Shown one piece after another: positions 7,907 to 15,817 of a stretch of DNA of 25,791 nt. Both the position numbers and the translations under genes were made by a program. Origin of the DNA: Puniceicoccales bacterium (lineage in GTDB: Bacteria; Verrucomicrobiota; Verrucomicrobiia; Opitutales; UBA953); the NCBI GenBank assembly GCA_031284845.1, contig JAITXH010000004.1, positions 1-25,791 of the forward strand, read 5' to 3'. Positions within the stretch are counted from its first letter, which is position 1, and every line of letters begins with the position of its first letter. The notes under the pieces were generated by a model, which searched no databases, had not been told where the DNA came from, and worked only from the letters and a program-made list of their open reading frames with translations.

Positions 7907-8029
7907 GTGAAAGAGAAGATTTGAAATCTGAGATTTGAAATTGTTTTTTGAGGACCGTTTTTGATGCTTGGAGATCAGAGATTTGGAATCGGTAATAGAT
8001 ATTTCAAATTTCAAATCTGCCTCTCTCCG
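7907..8029. repeat. AT-rich intergenic repeats between the two exporter genes
   Basis: GATTTGAAAT occurs at 7918-7927 and 7932-7941, as a one-mismatch variant (GATTTGGAAT) at 7980-7989, and in inverted orientation at 8008-8017. The region can be read as an upstream extension of exporter half A, but the repeat pattern argues that it is untranslated spacer. Confidence 0.5.
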
Positions 8030-10027
8030 TCAGGCAGCGAAGGAGGTTTCATGAAGCTCGGATTCGATGTTGCTCTGGAGTTGCCAGAGGCGGCGGTAGA
8101 GGCCTTCACGGGACTCCAATTCGGCGCAGGTGCCAGTCTGGACGATGCGCCCGTGCTCAAGGACGAGGACGCGGTCGGCATGGGCAAGCGTGGAGAGGCG
8201 GTGCGCGATGACGAGCGTGGTGGCGTTCCCGTGGCGGCGGCGCAGGGCGCGGATGATGAGTGCTTCGGTCTCGCTGTCCACGGCGCTGAGGGCGTCGTCG
8301 AGGAGGAGGAGCGGCGGCTTTTTGACGAGTGCGCGGGCGATGGCCATGCGTTGGCGTTGTCCGCCGGAAAGCGTGATGCCGCGTTCGCCGATGAGCGTGT
8401 CGTAGCCGTGGTCGAAACCGGTAATGGATTCGTGGATACAGGCGTCGCGGGCGGCGTTTTCGAGTTCGTGTTGGGGCGCATCGTAGCGGCCAAGGCGGAG
8501 GTTGTCGCGGAGCGTTTTTGCGTAAAGAAAAGGCTCCTGCATGACGACTCCGGTGGTAGCGCGCACTTCCTTGCGCGGGATAGTGGAAAGCTCGCGTTCG
8601 TTGATGCGGATGCTGCCGGTGTCGCCGGGGCCGTTGTAGTCGTAAAGCCGCAGGAGCAGGTGCATGAGCGTGCTCTTGCCGGCACCGGATGGGCCGATGA
8701 TGGCGATGGTCTCGCCGGGAGCGGCTTCAAAGTTGATGCCTTCGAGCGCGGGGCGCATCATGCCTTGGTGCGTGAAACGCAGATCGCGAACGACGAGGTG
8801 GGTGCCTGCCCTCGTGCCACCAGTTTCCAAACCTGCGTCGCCGTGCACCGGCGGTGCGGCGGTGGGGGCGTTCGAGCGCGTCGTCGCCGGACTCGCTGGT
8901 GTTTGTCCGTCGGAGCCGGTTTGAGAACCTGTGCTACGGGGCGCGTCGTCGGCTTCGACGGGCTGTGCGAGCACTTCGCCGATGCGTGCGAGGGCAATGG
9001 TAGTTTTGCCGAGGTCGGAGAGCACGCGGCCCATGCCGCGCACCGGTGCCAACATGATGACCAGATAGGCCGCAAACGCAAAAAGTTCGCCGAGCGAGAG
9101 CGTGCCGTGGGCGACCCACCACACGCCGCAGAGGAGCGTCAGGCCGCGCTGGCCCGTGCAGACGCCGTCGCAAATGGACCAGTAACGCGCCATGAGGAAA
9201 TTCATGCGGAGGCTCTTGTCGCGAAACTCGGCGTTGGGCACCTCGAAGCGGCGTGTCTCGAAGTCCTGCCGCGCAAAGGCGCGGACGACACGGATGCCGG
9301 TGAGGTTTTCCTGGACGATGCCGGTGAGCACGCCTTCGGTCTCCTCGATGCTCTTGAAGATGCGGCGCACGTTGCGGAAATGCGTGTAACTATAAACGAG
9401 CAGGGGTGGGATGGTGAGGAAGGAGATGAGCGTCATCCACGGGTTGAGGAGGAGCATCAACGGCAAGACGGTGAGCAGAAGGATGAGGGCGTTGCCGATT
9501 TCCATGATCTGCATGGCGAAAAATTGCCGGATGATTTCGATGTCGCTTGTGCAGCGTTGGACGAGGTCGCCGGAGTTGGCGCGGTCGTGGTAACGGGCAG
9601 GCAGGTGGTTGAGGTGGTTGTAGAGGCGGTCTTTGAGGTCGCGGGCGATGCCGTCGCTGGCGAGCGAGGAGAGCCAGCCTTTGAGGTAGGAGAATGCGCC
9701 GGCGAAGATGGAGAGACCCGTCATGGCGACGACGGCGAGCCAGAGTTTGGCGCGGAGGTTTTCGGCACCGCCGAGCGCGGCGAGCACGGTGGCGAGCAGT
9801 GGCGAAATTTCGCGAACGGGGATTTTTGCGTGTTCGAGGGTGGGCGCGGTGGCGATGGCGTGGTCGAGGGCGACGCTTCCGGCGAGCGGGACGAGATAAC
9901 CGAGACCGACGGCGAGGAGCAGGCAGATAAATGCGATAATGCAGCGCAGGCGTTGCCCGTGCATCAACTGCCAAAGGAGGGCGATGTTGGAATGTGAAAG
10001 TGGTGTTTGTGGTGCTGATGTGCTCAT
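8030..10027 (-). CDS. ABC exporter half-transporter B (degenerate catalytic glutamate)
   Basis: A 665-residue type IV exporter with six membrane helices over about 25-335 and an ATPase from about 410. Walker A is GPSGAGKS (445-452), the signature is a normal LSGGQ (553-557) and the switch His is 609. Walker B reads LLLLDDALS, so Asp578 (codon 8294-8296) replaces the catalytic Glu. This is a known feature of one half of heterodimeric exporters such as TM287/288 and LmrCD, and it fits the altered LSTGQ signature of half A downstream. The linker 361-408 is unusually long and rich in Gly, Ser, Thr, Pro and Ala. The start ATG at 10027 is clear. Probably the first gene of the operon B, A, methyltransferase. 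Confidence 0.92.
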   Translation of the reverse strand: MSTSAPQTPLSHSNIALLWQLMHGQRLRCIIAFICLLLAVGLGYLVPLAGSVALDHAIATAPTLEHAKIPVREISPLLATVLAALGGAENLRAKLWLAVVAMTGLSIFAGAFSYLKGWLSSLASDGIARDLKDRLYNHLNHLPARYHDRANSGDLVQRCTSDIEIIRQFFAMQIMEIGNALILLLTVLPLMLLLNPWMTLISFLTIPPLLVYSYTHFRNVRRIFKSIEETEGVLTGIVQENLTGIRVVRAFARQDFETRRFEVPNAEFRDKSLRMNFLMARYWSICDGVCTGQRGLTLLCGVWWVAHGTLSLGELFAFAAYLVIMLAPVRGMGRVLSDLGKTTIALARIGEVLAQPVEADDAPRSTGSQTGSDGQTPASPATTRSNAPTAAPPVHGDAGLETGGTRAGTHLVVRDLRFTHQGMMRPALEGINFEAAPGETIAIIGPSGAGKSTLMHLLLRLYDYNGPGDTGSIRINERELSTIPRKEVRATTGVVMQEPFLYAKTLRDNLRLGRYDAPQHELENAARDACIHESITGFDHGYDTLIGERGITLSGGQRQRMAIARALVKKPPLLLLDDALSAVDSETEALIIRALRRRHGNATTLVIAHRLSTLAHADRVLVLEHGRIVQTGTCAELESREGLYRRLWQLQSNIESELHETSFAA

Positions 10028-10342
10028 AATGGAATGCCGGAGCAGTCGGGCGCAAAAAAGTGTGTTTCCAGGATAAATCCGGGTGCGCGAGGCTCCTGAT
10101 GAGAAGGCTTTCCGTGGTTGTGTGCGGTCAAGCTCTTGCGAGGATCGCCATCTGAAATGTTTTACCAGAATGGCGCTACGGACAGTTTGGTCGTGTAAAA
10201 CGGCGTCTAAGAAAGAAACGAAGGGAAAAGTGCAAGTTTTAAGTAGTTTTCTTTACTCAATAAGAAATGTTAAGAGGGGCAGAAGCGCCTACTGTCCAGA
10301 TCTTCTTAAACTCCCTAATCCCGAATTCCCAGCCGCGGGTAA
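10028..10342. other. Gene-free spacer of 315 bp
   Basis: It lies between the 3' end of the OppD-like gene and the 5' end of exporter half B, both on the minus strand, so it should hold a terminator for the first and a promoter for the second. I see no stem followed by a T-tract and no convincing -35/-10 pair. Short reading frames here lack codon bias or family resemblance. Confidence 0.4.
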
Positions 10343-11347
10343 TTATTGCAAATCTTCTTTGGAGGGAAGCGAAACGCACACACGGGAAGCCTCTACCCAA
10401 TGCCCTGGACGCGCTTCCACAAATGGCGGGCGCGTCATGAGGTCGGCTTCTGTGAACGGGTGCCCGGAACGCGGGGCAAAACGGCATCCAGGCTTCAGTT
10501 CCGCCAATGCGGGCACCATGCCTTCGATGGAAAAGAGGGGAGTCTTCGGGGTGGAATCAAGGGCGGGGATCGCCCGCAGGAGGGCTTGCGTGTAGGCGTG
10601 CAGCGGGGTGTCAAAAATCGCCGACACGCCAGCGCGTTCTACGATGCGCCCGGCATACATGACGGCGACTTCGTCGCAGTTTTCGGCGATGACGCCGAGG
10701 TCGTGCGTGATGAGAATAATGGAAGTGTGGAACTCTTTTTGAAGCGATTTGAGGAGTTCGAGGATTTGCGCCTGAATGGTGACATCGAGCGCAGTGGTCG
10801 GCTCGTCGCAAATGAGAAGGGAGGGGTTGCAGGCGAGCGCCATGGCGATGACGACGCGCTGGCGCATACCACCTGAGAGTTGATGCGGGTAGGCTTGCAT
10901 GCGCTCGGTGGCGGCGGGAATGCCGACTTTGCCCAGCAAGGAGAGCGCGTGCTGCTCCGCTTGCTCAGGGGAGAGAGTGGTGTGGAGCGTGATGGATTCC
11001 GTGAGTTGGCGCCCGATGCGGTGCGCGGGGTTCAGCGCGGACATCGGCTCTTGAAAGACCATGCCGATCTTGTTGCCGCGGATCTTGCGCAATTCGTCCA
11101 GAGGCAGGGTGGTTAACTCCTGATCTTCAAAGAAAATGCGCCCGCCGGTGATTTTCCCCATGGGCTGTGAGAGGAGGCGCATGATGGCAAAGGCGGTGAC
11201 ACTCTTCCCGGAGCCTGATTCTCCGACGATGCCGAGCGTCTTGCCGCGCGGCACGGCGAAGCTCACTCCGTCCACGGCAGTCAGGTGTCCGCCTTCGGTG
11301 TCGAAGCCTACGGTGAGATTTTCTACGCGGAGGATGGAGTCGTGCAT
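10343..11347 (-). CDS. OppD/DppD-like peptide ABC transporter ATPase
   Basis: A 334-residue ATPase of the oligopeptide/nickel import class. Walker A is GESGSGKS (42-49), the Q-loop lies in VFQEPMSALNP, the signature is LSGGM (157-161), Walker B ends CDEPTTALD and the switch His is 215. The C-terminal oligo_HPY-type region (about 240-325) is present, with GCRFAPRS at 287-294. In most family members a second Cys stands where Ser294 is, so the usual Cys cluster is reduced. I chose the ATG at 11347 because homology starts there and it lies 2 nt after the stop of the peptide-binding protein gene, suggesting translational coupling. A longer frame to 11518 overlaps that gene and is unlikely. No OppF or permease gene adjoins. 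Confidence 0.88.
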   Translation of the reverse strand: MHDSILRVENLTVGFDTEGGHLTAVDGVSFAVPRGKTLGIVGESGSGKSVTAFAIMRLLSQPMGKITGGRIFFEDQELTTLPLDELRKIRGNKIGMVFQEPMSALNPAHRIGRQLTESITLHTTLSPEQAEQHALSLLGKVGIPAATERMQAYPHQLSGGMRQRVVIAMALACNPSLLICDEPTTALDVTIQAQILELLKSLQKEFHTSIILITHDLGVIAENCDEVAVMYAGRIVERAGVSAIFDTPLHAYTQALLRAIPALDSTPKTPLFSIEGMVPALAELKPGCRFAPRSGHPFTEADLMTRPPFVEARPGHWVEASRVCVSLPSKEDLQ

Positions 11348-11349
11348 TG

Positions 11350-13257
11350 TCAGCGTTCGGAGTTGTATTTGTCGTGGACTTGCACGACGGGCTGACGCGG
11401 GGCGGCCGCGCGGCTTGTCGTGCCGCGCTCGGCTTCGTCCAGCCAGAATGTGCCTGTTTCGAAAATATCGTCGCTGCTCTTCATCCCGAACTCCGGCGCG
11501 TATTTCACCCAATGCCATGAGGCGATGCGGTAGGTGACCACTTTGAAGCCGGGCACGAAGCTGGCTTCGTCGTGGATGCGCTGCTGGATTTCGTGCCCGA
11601 GTGTCTGCACTTCAGATTCCGTCTTTGCAGCGCGGTGCTTGTCTATGAGGTCGGAGAGGGCTTTGTCGCGTGTGCTCGTGATGTTGTTCGTCTGGCGTTT
11701 GGGCACTTCCACGCCATCGGCATTGGTTTCGACGGCGTTTTCGATGTGAAAACCTTCCCAGAAGGTGGGGTATTTATTGGAGACGTTCCAAGCGGTGAAG
11801 GCGATATCGTGTTTTTTCTCCTGCGTTTTTTTGAAAAAGGTGGTGGTTTCCAGGGCCTCGGGCCGGAACTCGACGCCGGCTTTGCATGCGGAGTCTATGA
11901 GCGTGGGCAGGCATTTGCGCTGGTCGGTATCGCGGCAGGTGAGCTGGAAGCTGAGGCGTGCGCCTGTCGCCGGATTGGTGAGGATGCCTTTGGAATCGCG
12001 CCGGGTGTAGCCGGCGGCGGCAAAGTAGCGCATGGCGGCATCGGGGTCGTAGGGGCGGGCGCGGATGGCCGGGTTGGTGAATTTGCCGAAGCCTTCTGCG
12101 TATTGGTTGAGGCGCTGGTAGTCGCCCCGGTAAAAGGTGTTGATGACGCGCTGCCAGTCGGTGGCGTGCTGGATGCCAAGGCGGACGTTGAGGTCGTCGA
12201 GGCCGGGTTTGATGGTGTTGAGGAAGAGGCCCCAAGTGGGGCAGGGGCGGTCGTAGTAGAAGGTGTGTTTCTCGATGAGGCCTTTTTGAAAAACGGTTTC
12301 GTTGTCGAGGGAATACCAGAACTTTGGAATGCGGATTTCCATGAAATCCAGATCGCCGAGGAGGAACATCTGGTAGCTTTTGGCAGGGTCGCGCACGACG
12401 CGGTAGGTGATGTGGGCAGCGTTGTAGCGGTGCCGGTAGTAGCGGAGGGAATCGCCCCACCAGCGGTCGAGGCGGTCGAGGGTGATGCTTTGTTCGTGGA
12501 CGACTTTTTGATAATTTATGTGGTAGGGGCCGACGCCGGGTTGCTCGAGGAACTTGTTGCGCACGGGGTAGTCCGGCCCGAGGTCTTTGAAGAAATTGCG
12601 GGGAGTCGGCTCGATGGAGGTGTTATAGATGGGGTCGGGGCGTTCGTCGGGCAGGGTGATGGCGATAGTGTAGTCGTCGAATTTGGTGATGCCGGCGAAT
12701 TCTGTGGAGTAGAAATCGTTATACCAGGGGGCTTTGATGTGGGGGGATGTGTAAAAATAAAAGGTGAAGAAATAGTCGTCTGCGGTGACGGGTTGCCCGT
12801 CGTTGAAATGCACGGCGGGATTGAGTTTGTAATAGACGGTTTTGCGATCTTTGGAGACGGCCCAGTGGGTGGCGGTGCCGGGAATGGGGTTGTCGGTGTT
12901 GGGGTGGGGCATGGTGAGTGCGACGAGGTAGTTGTCATACATGTAGCCGCGGAAGGCGTGGTTGGAGTTCGGCCCGACGCGGCGCAGGGTGGGCGGGTAA
13001 GTGGCGATGGCGAAGGTGACGGTGCCGCCGCGTTTGGCGTCGGGAGAGGAGAATTCGGGGTCAGTGTCGTTGGTCTGCCAGACGAGGTCTGCGGGCAAGT
13101 CGGCAGGTGTGGCGAAGTGGTAAAAGCCCGGGCGTGTTTTGTAGTGTGCGGCGGCTTCGGGGGATTGGTGAACCTCCCCGGGGCGCATGTCGGCGGCGGA
13201 CATGCGCGGGAGCAGGAACAGGAGCGCAATGAGTTTGAAGAGTGTGCGGCGCGTCAT
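11350..13257 (-). CDS. YejA-like extracellular peptide-binding protein (SBP family 5)
   Basis: A 635-residue periplasmic binding protein. The N-terminus MTRRTLFKLIALLFLLPRMSAAD is a signal peptide with probable cleavage after SAA or nearby. The family 5 fold is shown by DAKRGGTVTFAIATYPPTL (about 73-91), LNPAVHFNDGQPVTADDYFFTF (about 144-165) and GVGPYHI. The length, the bulky aromatic-rich middle and RPCPTWGLFLNT resemble YejA, the binding protein of the YejABEF microcin C/peptide importer, more than OppA. The OppD-like ATPase follows 2 nt after the stop. Upstream, 49 bp away, is a Bax-inhibitor-1 family gene. The permeases needed for function must be elsewhere or are missing. Confidence 0.87.
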   Translation of the reverse strand: MTRRTLFKLIALLFLLPRMSAADMRPGEVHQSPEAAAHYKTRPGFYHFATPADLPADLVWQTNDTDPEFSSPDAKRGGTVTFAIATYPPTLRRVGPNSNHAFRGYMYDNYLVALTMPHPNTDNPIPGTATHWAVSKDRKTVYYKLNPAVHFNDGQPVTADDYFFTFYFYTSPHIKAPWYNDFYSTEFAGITKFDDYTIAITLPDERPDPIYNTSIEPTPRNFFKDLGPDYPVRNKFLEQPGVGPYHINYQKVVHEQSITLDRLDRWWGDSLRYYRHRYNAAHITYRVVRDPAKSYQMFLLGDLDFMEIRIPKFWYSLDNETVFQKGLIEKHTFYYDRPCPTWGLFLNTIKPGLDDLNVRLGIQHATDWQRVINTFYRGDYQRLNQYAEGFGKFTNPAIRARPYDPDAAMRYFAAAGYTRRDSKGILTNPATGARLSFQLTCRDTDQRKCLPTLIDSACKAGVEFRPEALETTTFFKKTQEKKHDIAFTAWNVSNKYPTFWEGFHIENAVETNADGVEVPKRQTNNITSTRDKALSDLIDKHRAAKTESEVQTLGHEIQQRIHDEASFVPGFKVVTYRIASWHWVKYAPEFGMKSSDDIFETGTFWLDEAERGTTSRAAAPRQPVVQVHDKYNSER

Positions 13258-13306
13258 GGGCAGTGCCGTGTGCTAAAGGCGGATGAGGGGAGGAGGTGGT
13301 TTTTGT

Positions 13307-14020
13307 TTAATTGCGCCGGTTGAGGAACAACTGGATCACATACCAGAGGAGGGTCATGAAGCCTGCGAATATCACCACTGCGGCACCGACATACTGGTCG
13401 GGGGCATATTTTTCTTTTACCTGCCAAGTTTGCCAGAGGATGGCGGCGCTCATCAGGACGATCATTGCCAGCGAAAACCAGGAGCCGGGGTTGATGCCGA
13501 AAACGGAGAAGAGGATGATGGCACCGAGGGCGGCGAAGCTGCCGATCGTCACTGCGGTGCGCAGAAAGGAAAAATCCGTCCGCGTCATAAATACGGTGGC
13601 GGTGAGCGCGAAGGCCAGCAGGCCGGTGACGGCACCTGCGGGGGCGAGGATTTGCATGATGTCGCCGCTGGTCCGGGCGGCCACTAGTGCGATGAGCGGC
13701 ACGAAGATAACTGCTTCGGCGAAGATGTAGAGGGCCAGCCCTGCGTATTGGGCGAGGCGGGAGCTTTGCGAAAACGCCAGGTTTTGCGCAACGGAGGTGC
13801 CCACCCAGAAGAGGCCGAGCACAATCAGCCAGCCGAAACGGCCAGAGCCGAGGGCGAAGTTGCAGATGGGTAGGTAGGCTCCGGTGAAGAAGAGCGCGCC
13901 GAGCACGCCCGCCCATGCGATGAAAGCTAATGCCGCCAGTCCGTAAGCTTTGCGGTAAAATGAGGCCTGCACGGCACCACTGGTTTCGGCTACCACGAAA
14001 GGATTGTCGTATGATTCCAT
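13307..14020 (-). CDS. Bax inhibitor-1 (BI-1/YccA) family membrane protein
   Basis: A 237-residue, very hydrophobic protein with about seven membrane segments after a short cytoplasmic N-terminus. The region from SFLRTAVTIGSFAALGAIILF through the FGINPGSWFSLAMIVLMSAAILWQT segment matches the C-terminal half of the UPF0005/BI-1 family. Members are Ca2+-leak channels (BsYetJ) or regulators of FtsH-type proteolysis (YccA); which applies cannot be told. I chose the ATG at 14020, since the extra 50 residues of the longer frame are Arg/Gly-rich, hydrophilic and overlap the spacer. It stands between two import systems on the same strand. Confidence 0.82.
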   Translation of the reverse strand: MESYDNPFVVAETSGAVQASFYRKAYGLAALAFIAWAGVLGALFFTGAYLPICNFALGSGRFGWLIVLGLFWVGTSVAQNLAFSQSSRLAQYAGLALYIFAEAVIFVPLIALVAARTSGDIMQILAPAGAVTGLLAFALTATVFMTRTDFSFLRTAVTIGSFAALGAIILFSVFGINPGSWFSLAMIVLMSAAILWQTWQVKEKYAPDQYVGAAVVIFAGFMTLLWYVIQLFLNRRN

Positions 14021-14117
14021 AGTGGGCGGGAGGCTTGAGCGTTTCGCGGCGCTGTCAACTTCCTTGTATCCAGACGGCAGGTCGCCGCACCCGGAACGTC
14101 CGGCGGGTGGGTGCCTG

Positions 14118-15002
14118 TCACTCTTTGTCCAATCCCCAGCGCGCCCGCAGCCATTTTTCCGCCGGGGCAAACAGTGCCCGGTCTGCGGCGAGGCCGATCA
14201 GGACGATCAGCAGCATCACGCCTATTACCTGATCCATGCGCAGCATTTCCCTCCCGTTGTGCAAGAGCCAGCCGAGGCCGTAGCCGGAGAGGATGGTGAC
14301 ATAGATTTCCGCCGCCATGAGCGAGCGCCACGCGAAAGCCCAGCCTTGCTTCATGCCGCTCATCACGACCGGGAGGGCGGCGGGGAGCAATACGCGCCGC
14401 CACAGGTGCAGTCCACCCGAACCCATGGTGCGTGCGGCACGTATGTAGAGTGGAGGCACGGTGCGCACGCCTTGTTCGGTGGCGAGCATGAGCGACCACA
14501 AGGTGCCCATTACGACGACAAACAGGATGGCGCTCTCTGTGGGGCCGAACCAGATGAGTGCGAGCGGCACCCAGCAGACGCTGGGCAGCCCTTGCAGGCC
14601 GAGTGCGACCAGCCCTACGGTCTCCCGGAAAAAGTCAAAACGTGCGGAGATCAAGCCCAGCGGGATGCCCAGCGCAAAGCCGGTAAGGTAACCAAAAATA
14701 AGCCGTTTCAAGGTGACATGTGCCGCCTCGACGAGTGTGGAATCGAGCACGGCGGCGAACACCTGCCCGGAGGAAGAGGGCAGCGCGCCGCCCTCCTTGT
14801 CTTTTCCGCCGCGTATTGTCTGGGGCGGCTTGTGCCTGCTGACGCCATCGGTGGCACTTGCCCACAGGTAGGCGGCGACTTCGGTGGGAAGTGGCAGGAG
14901 GCGTGCGCGGGCACTGTCGGCGTTGTCGCTGTTATGGCCGATACCCTCCAGCGCAAAGAGCACGGCGGCAAAAGTGGCGAGGATGACGAGCCAGTGCTTC
15001 AT
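14118..15002 (-). CDS. SsuC/TauC/NrtB-type ABC permease
   Basis: A 294-residue inner-membrane permease with an N-terminal anchor and about five further helices. The EAA-like loop that docks on the ATPase is at about 187-220 (RAARTMGSGGLHLWRRVLLP and following), and TLKRLIFGYLTGFALGIPLG at about 97-116 is typical of the sulfonate/taurine/nitrate permease group. Residues 52-82 form a polar Gly/Ser/Lys-rich insert longer than usual before the permease domain. The start codon overlaps the ATPase stop (ATGA). Substrate could be a sulfonate, nitrate or thiamine-precursor-like molecule; sequence alone does not decide. Confidence 0.9.
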   Translation of the reverse strand: MKHWLVILATFAAVLFALEGIGHNSDNADSARARLLPLPTEVAAYLWASATDGVSRHKPPQTIRGGKDKEGGALPSSSGQVFAAVLDSTLVEAAHVTLKRLIFGYLTGFALGIPLGLISARFDFFRETVGLVALGLQGLPSVCWVPLALIWFGPTESAILFVVVMGTLWSLMLATEQGVRTVPPLYIRAARTMGSGGLHLWRRVLLPAALPVVMSGMKQGWAFAWRSLMAAEIYVTILSGYGLGWLLHNGREMLRMDQVIGVMLLIVLIGLAADRALFAPAEKWLRARWGLDKE

Positions 15003-15817
15003 TGGATGTCCTCTTTGTTGAGGTATTGTTTGAGCGCAGTGGTGACGCTTTGCGAGATTTCAGCCACTTGCGGGCTGTTCATGTCGCGGGGGCGGGGGAG
15101 CTTGATTGGGAAGATTTCCCGGATGCGCCCCGGATGCGGCGAGAGGAGGATGACGCGGTCGCCCATACAGACGGCTTCGCGGATGTTATGTGTCACGAAG
15201 ACGATGGTTTTGCGCCGTTGCATGAAGATGTGTTGCAGGTCGCTGTAGAGTATCTCGCGGGTGAGGGCATCGAGTGCGGAAAACGGCTCGTCCATGAGCA
15301 AAATGCCCGGGTTGGGCGCGAGGCAGCGGGCGAGCGCGACACGTTGCCGCATGCCTCCGGAGAGTTCGTGGATGTTGGCGTGGACGGATTTTTCCAAGCC
15401 GACGAGATTGAGGTAAAAAAGCGCCACTTGCTTGCGTTCGGCGTTGTTGAGAGTGGGCTTGAGTTTGAGTCCGAACAGGATGTTGCCGAGCACGTCGAGC
15501 CATGGAAACAGGGCGGCTTCCTGAAACATCACCATGCGGTCGCGCCCGGGGCCGGTAATGGCCGTGCCGTCGAGCAGCACCTCGCCCTCTGTTTGTGCGT
15601 CCAGCCCGGCGATGAGGTTCAGGATAGTGGATTTGCCACACCCGCTCGGGCCGACAAGACATACGAATTCACCTTCGCCGACTTCCAGCGAAAAATTTTC
15701 CAATGCCAGTGTCGGGCCACTGCGTCCGGCAAACTGTTTGCGGACACTGCGCAAAGAAAGTTTGCCCGATGTGATATTGAGCAGTTCCTGCTCAAGGATG
15801 TTGCTCGGTCGGGGCAT
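14999..15817 (-). CDS. SsuB/TauB/NrtD-type ABC transporter ATPase
   Basis: A 272-residue ATPase. Walker A is GPSGCGKS (56-63), the Q-loop is in MVMFQEAALFPWLDV, the signature is LSGGM (152-156), Walker B ends LMDEPFSALD and the switch His is in FVTHNIREA. MFQEAALFPWLDVLGNI is characteristic of the nitrate/sulfonate/taurine subfamily. I chose the ATG at 15817, which overlaps the 3' end of the lipoprotein gene by 26 bp; the longer frame to 15877 adds residues without family resemblance. Overlaps at both ends indicate one translationally coupled operon. Confidence 0.9.
   Translation of the reverse strand: MPRPSNILEQELLNITSGKLSLRSVRKQFAGRSGPTLALENFSLEVGEGEFVCLVGPSGCGKSTILNLIAGLDAQTEGEVLLDGTAITGPGRDRMVMFQEAALFPWLDVLGNILFGLKLKPTLNNAERKQVALFYLNLVGLEKSVHANIHELSGGMRQRVALARCLAPNPGILLMDEPFSALDALTREILYSDLQHIFMQRRKTIVFVTHNIREAVCMGDRVILLSPHPGRIREIFPIKLPRPRDMNSPQVAEISQSVTTALKQYLNKEDIQ

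Noticed and set aside
7907..8014. N-terminal extension of exporter half A
   Set aside because: The 36 extra residues come from GATTTGAAAT-type repeats and are hydrophilic with no counterpart in ABC exporters; the ATG at 7906 fits better.
7961..9997. A 678-codon frame on the plus strand opposite the exporter genes
   Set aside because: It is the antisense shadow of exporter half B, whose minus-strand translation shows all ABC motifs. The plus-strand product has no family resemblance and is Gly/Ala/Val/Glu-rich, as expected from GC-rich antisense.
11572..13323. A 583-codon plus-strand frame opposite the peptide-binding protein gene
   Set aside because: Antisense shadow caused by strong third-position bias; the minus-strand protein has a signal peptide and family 5 motifs.
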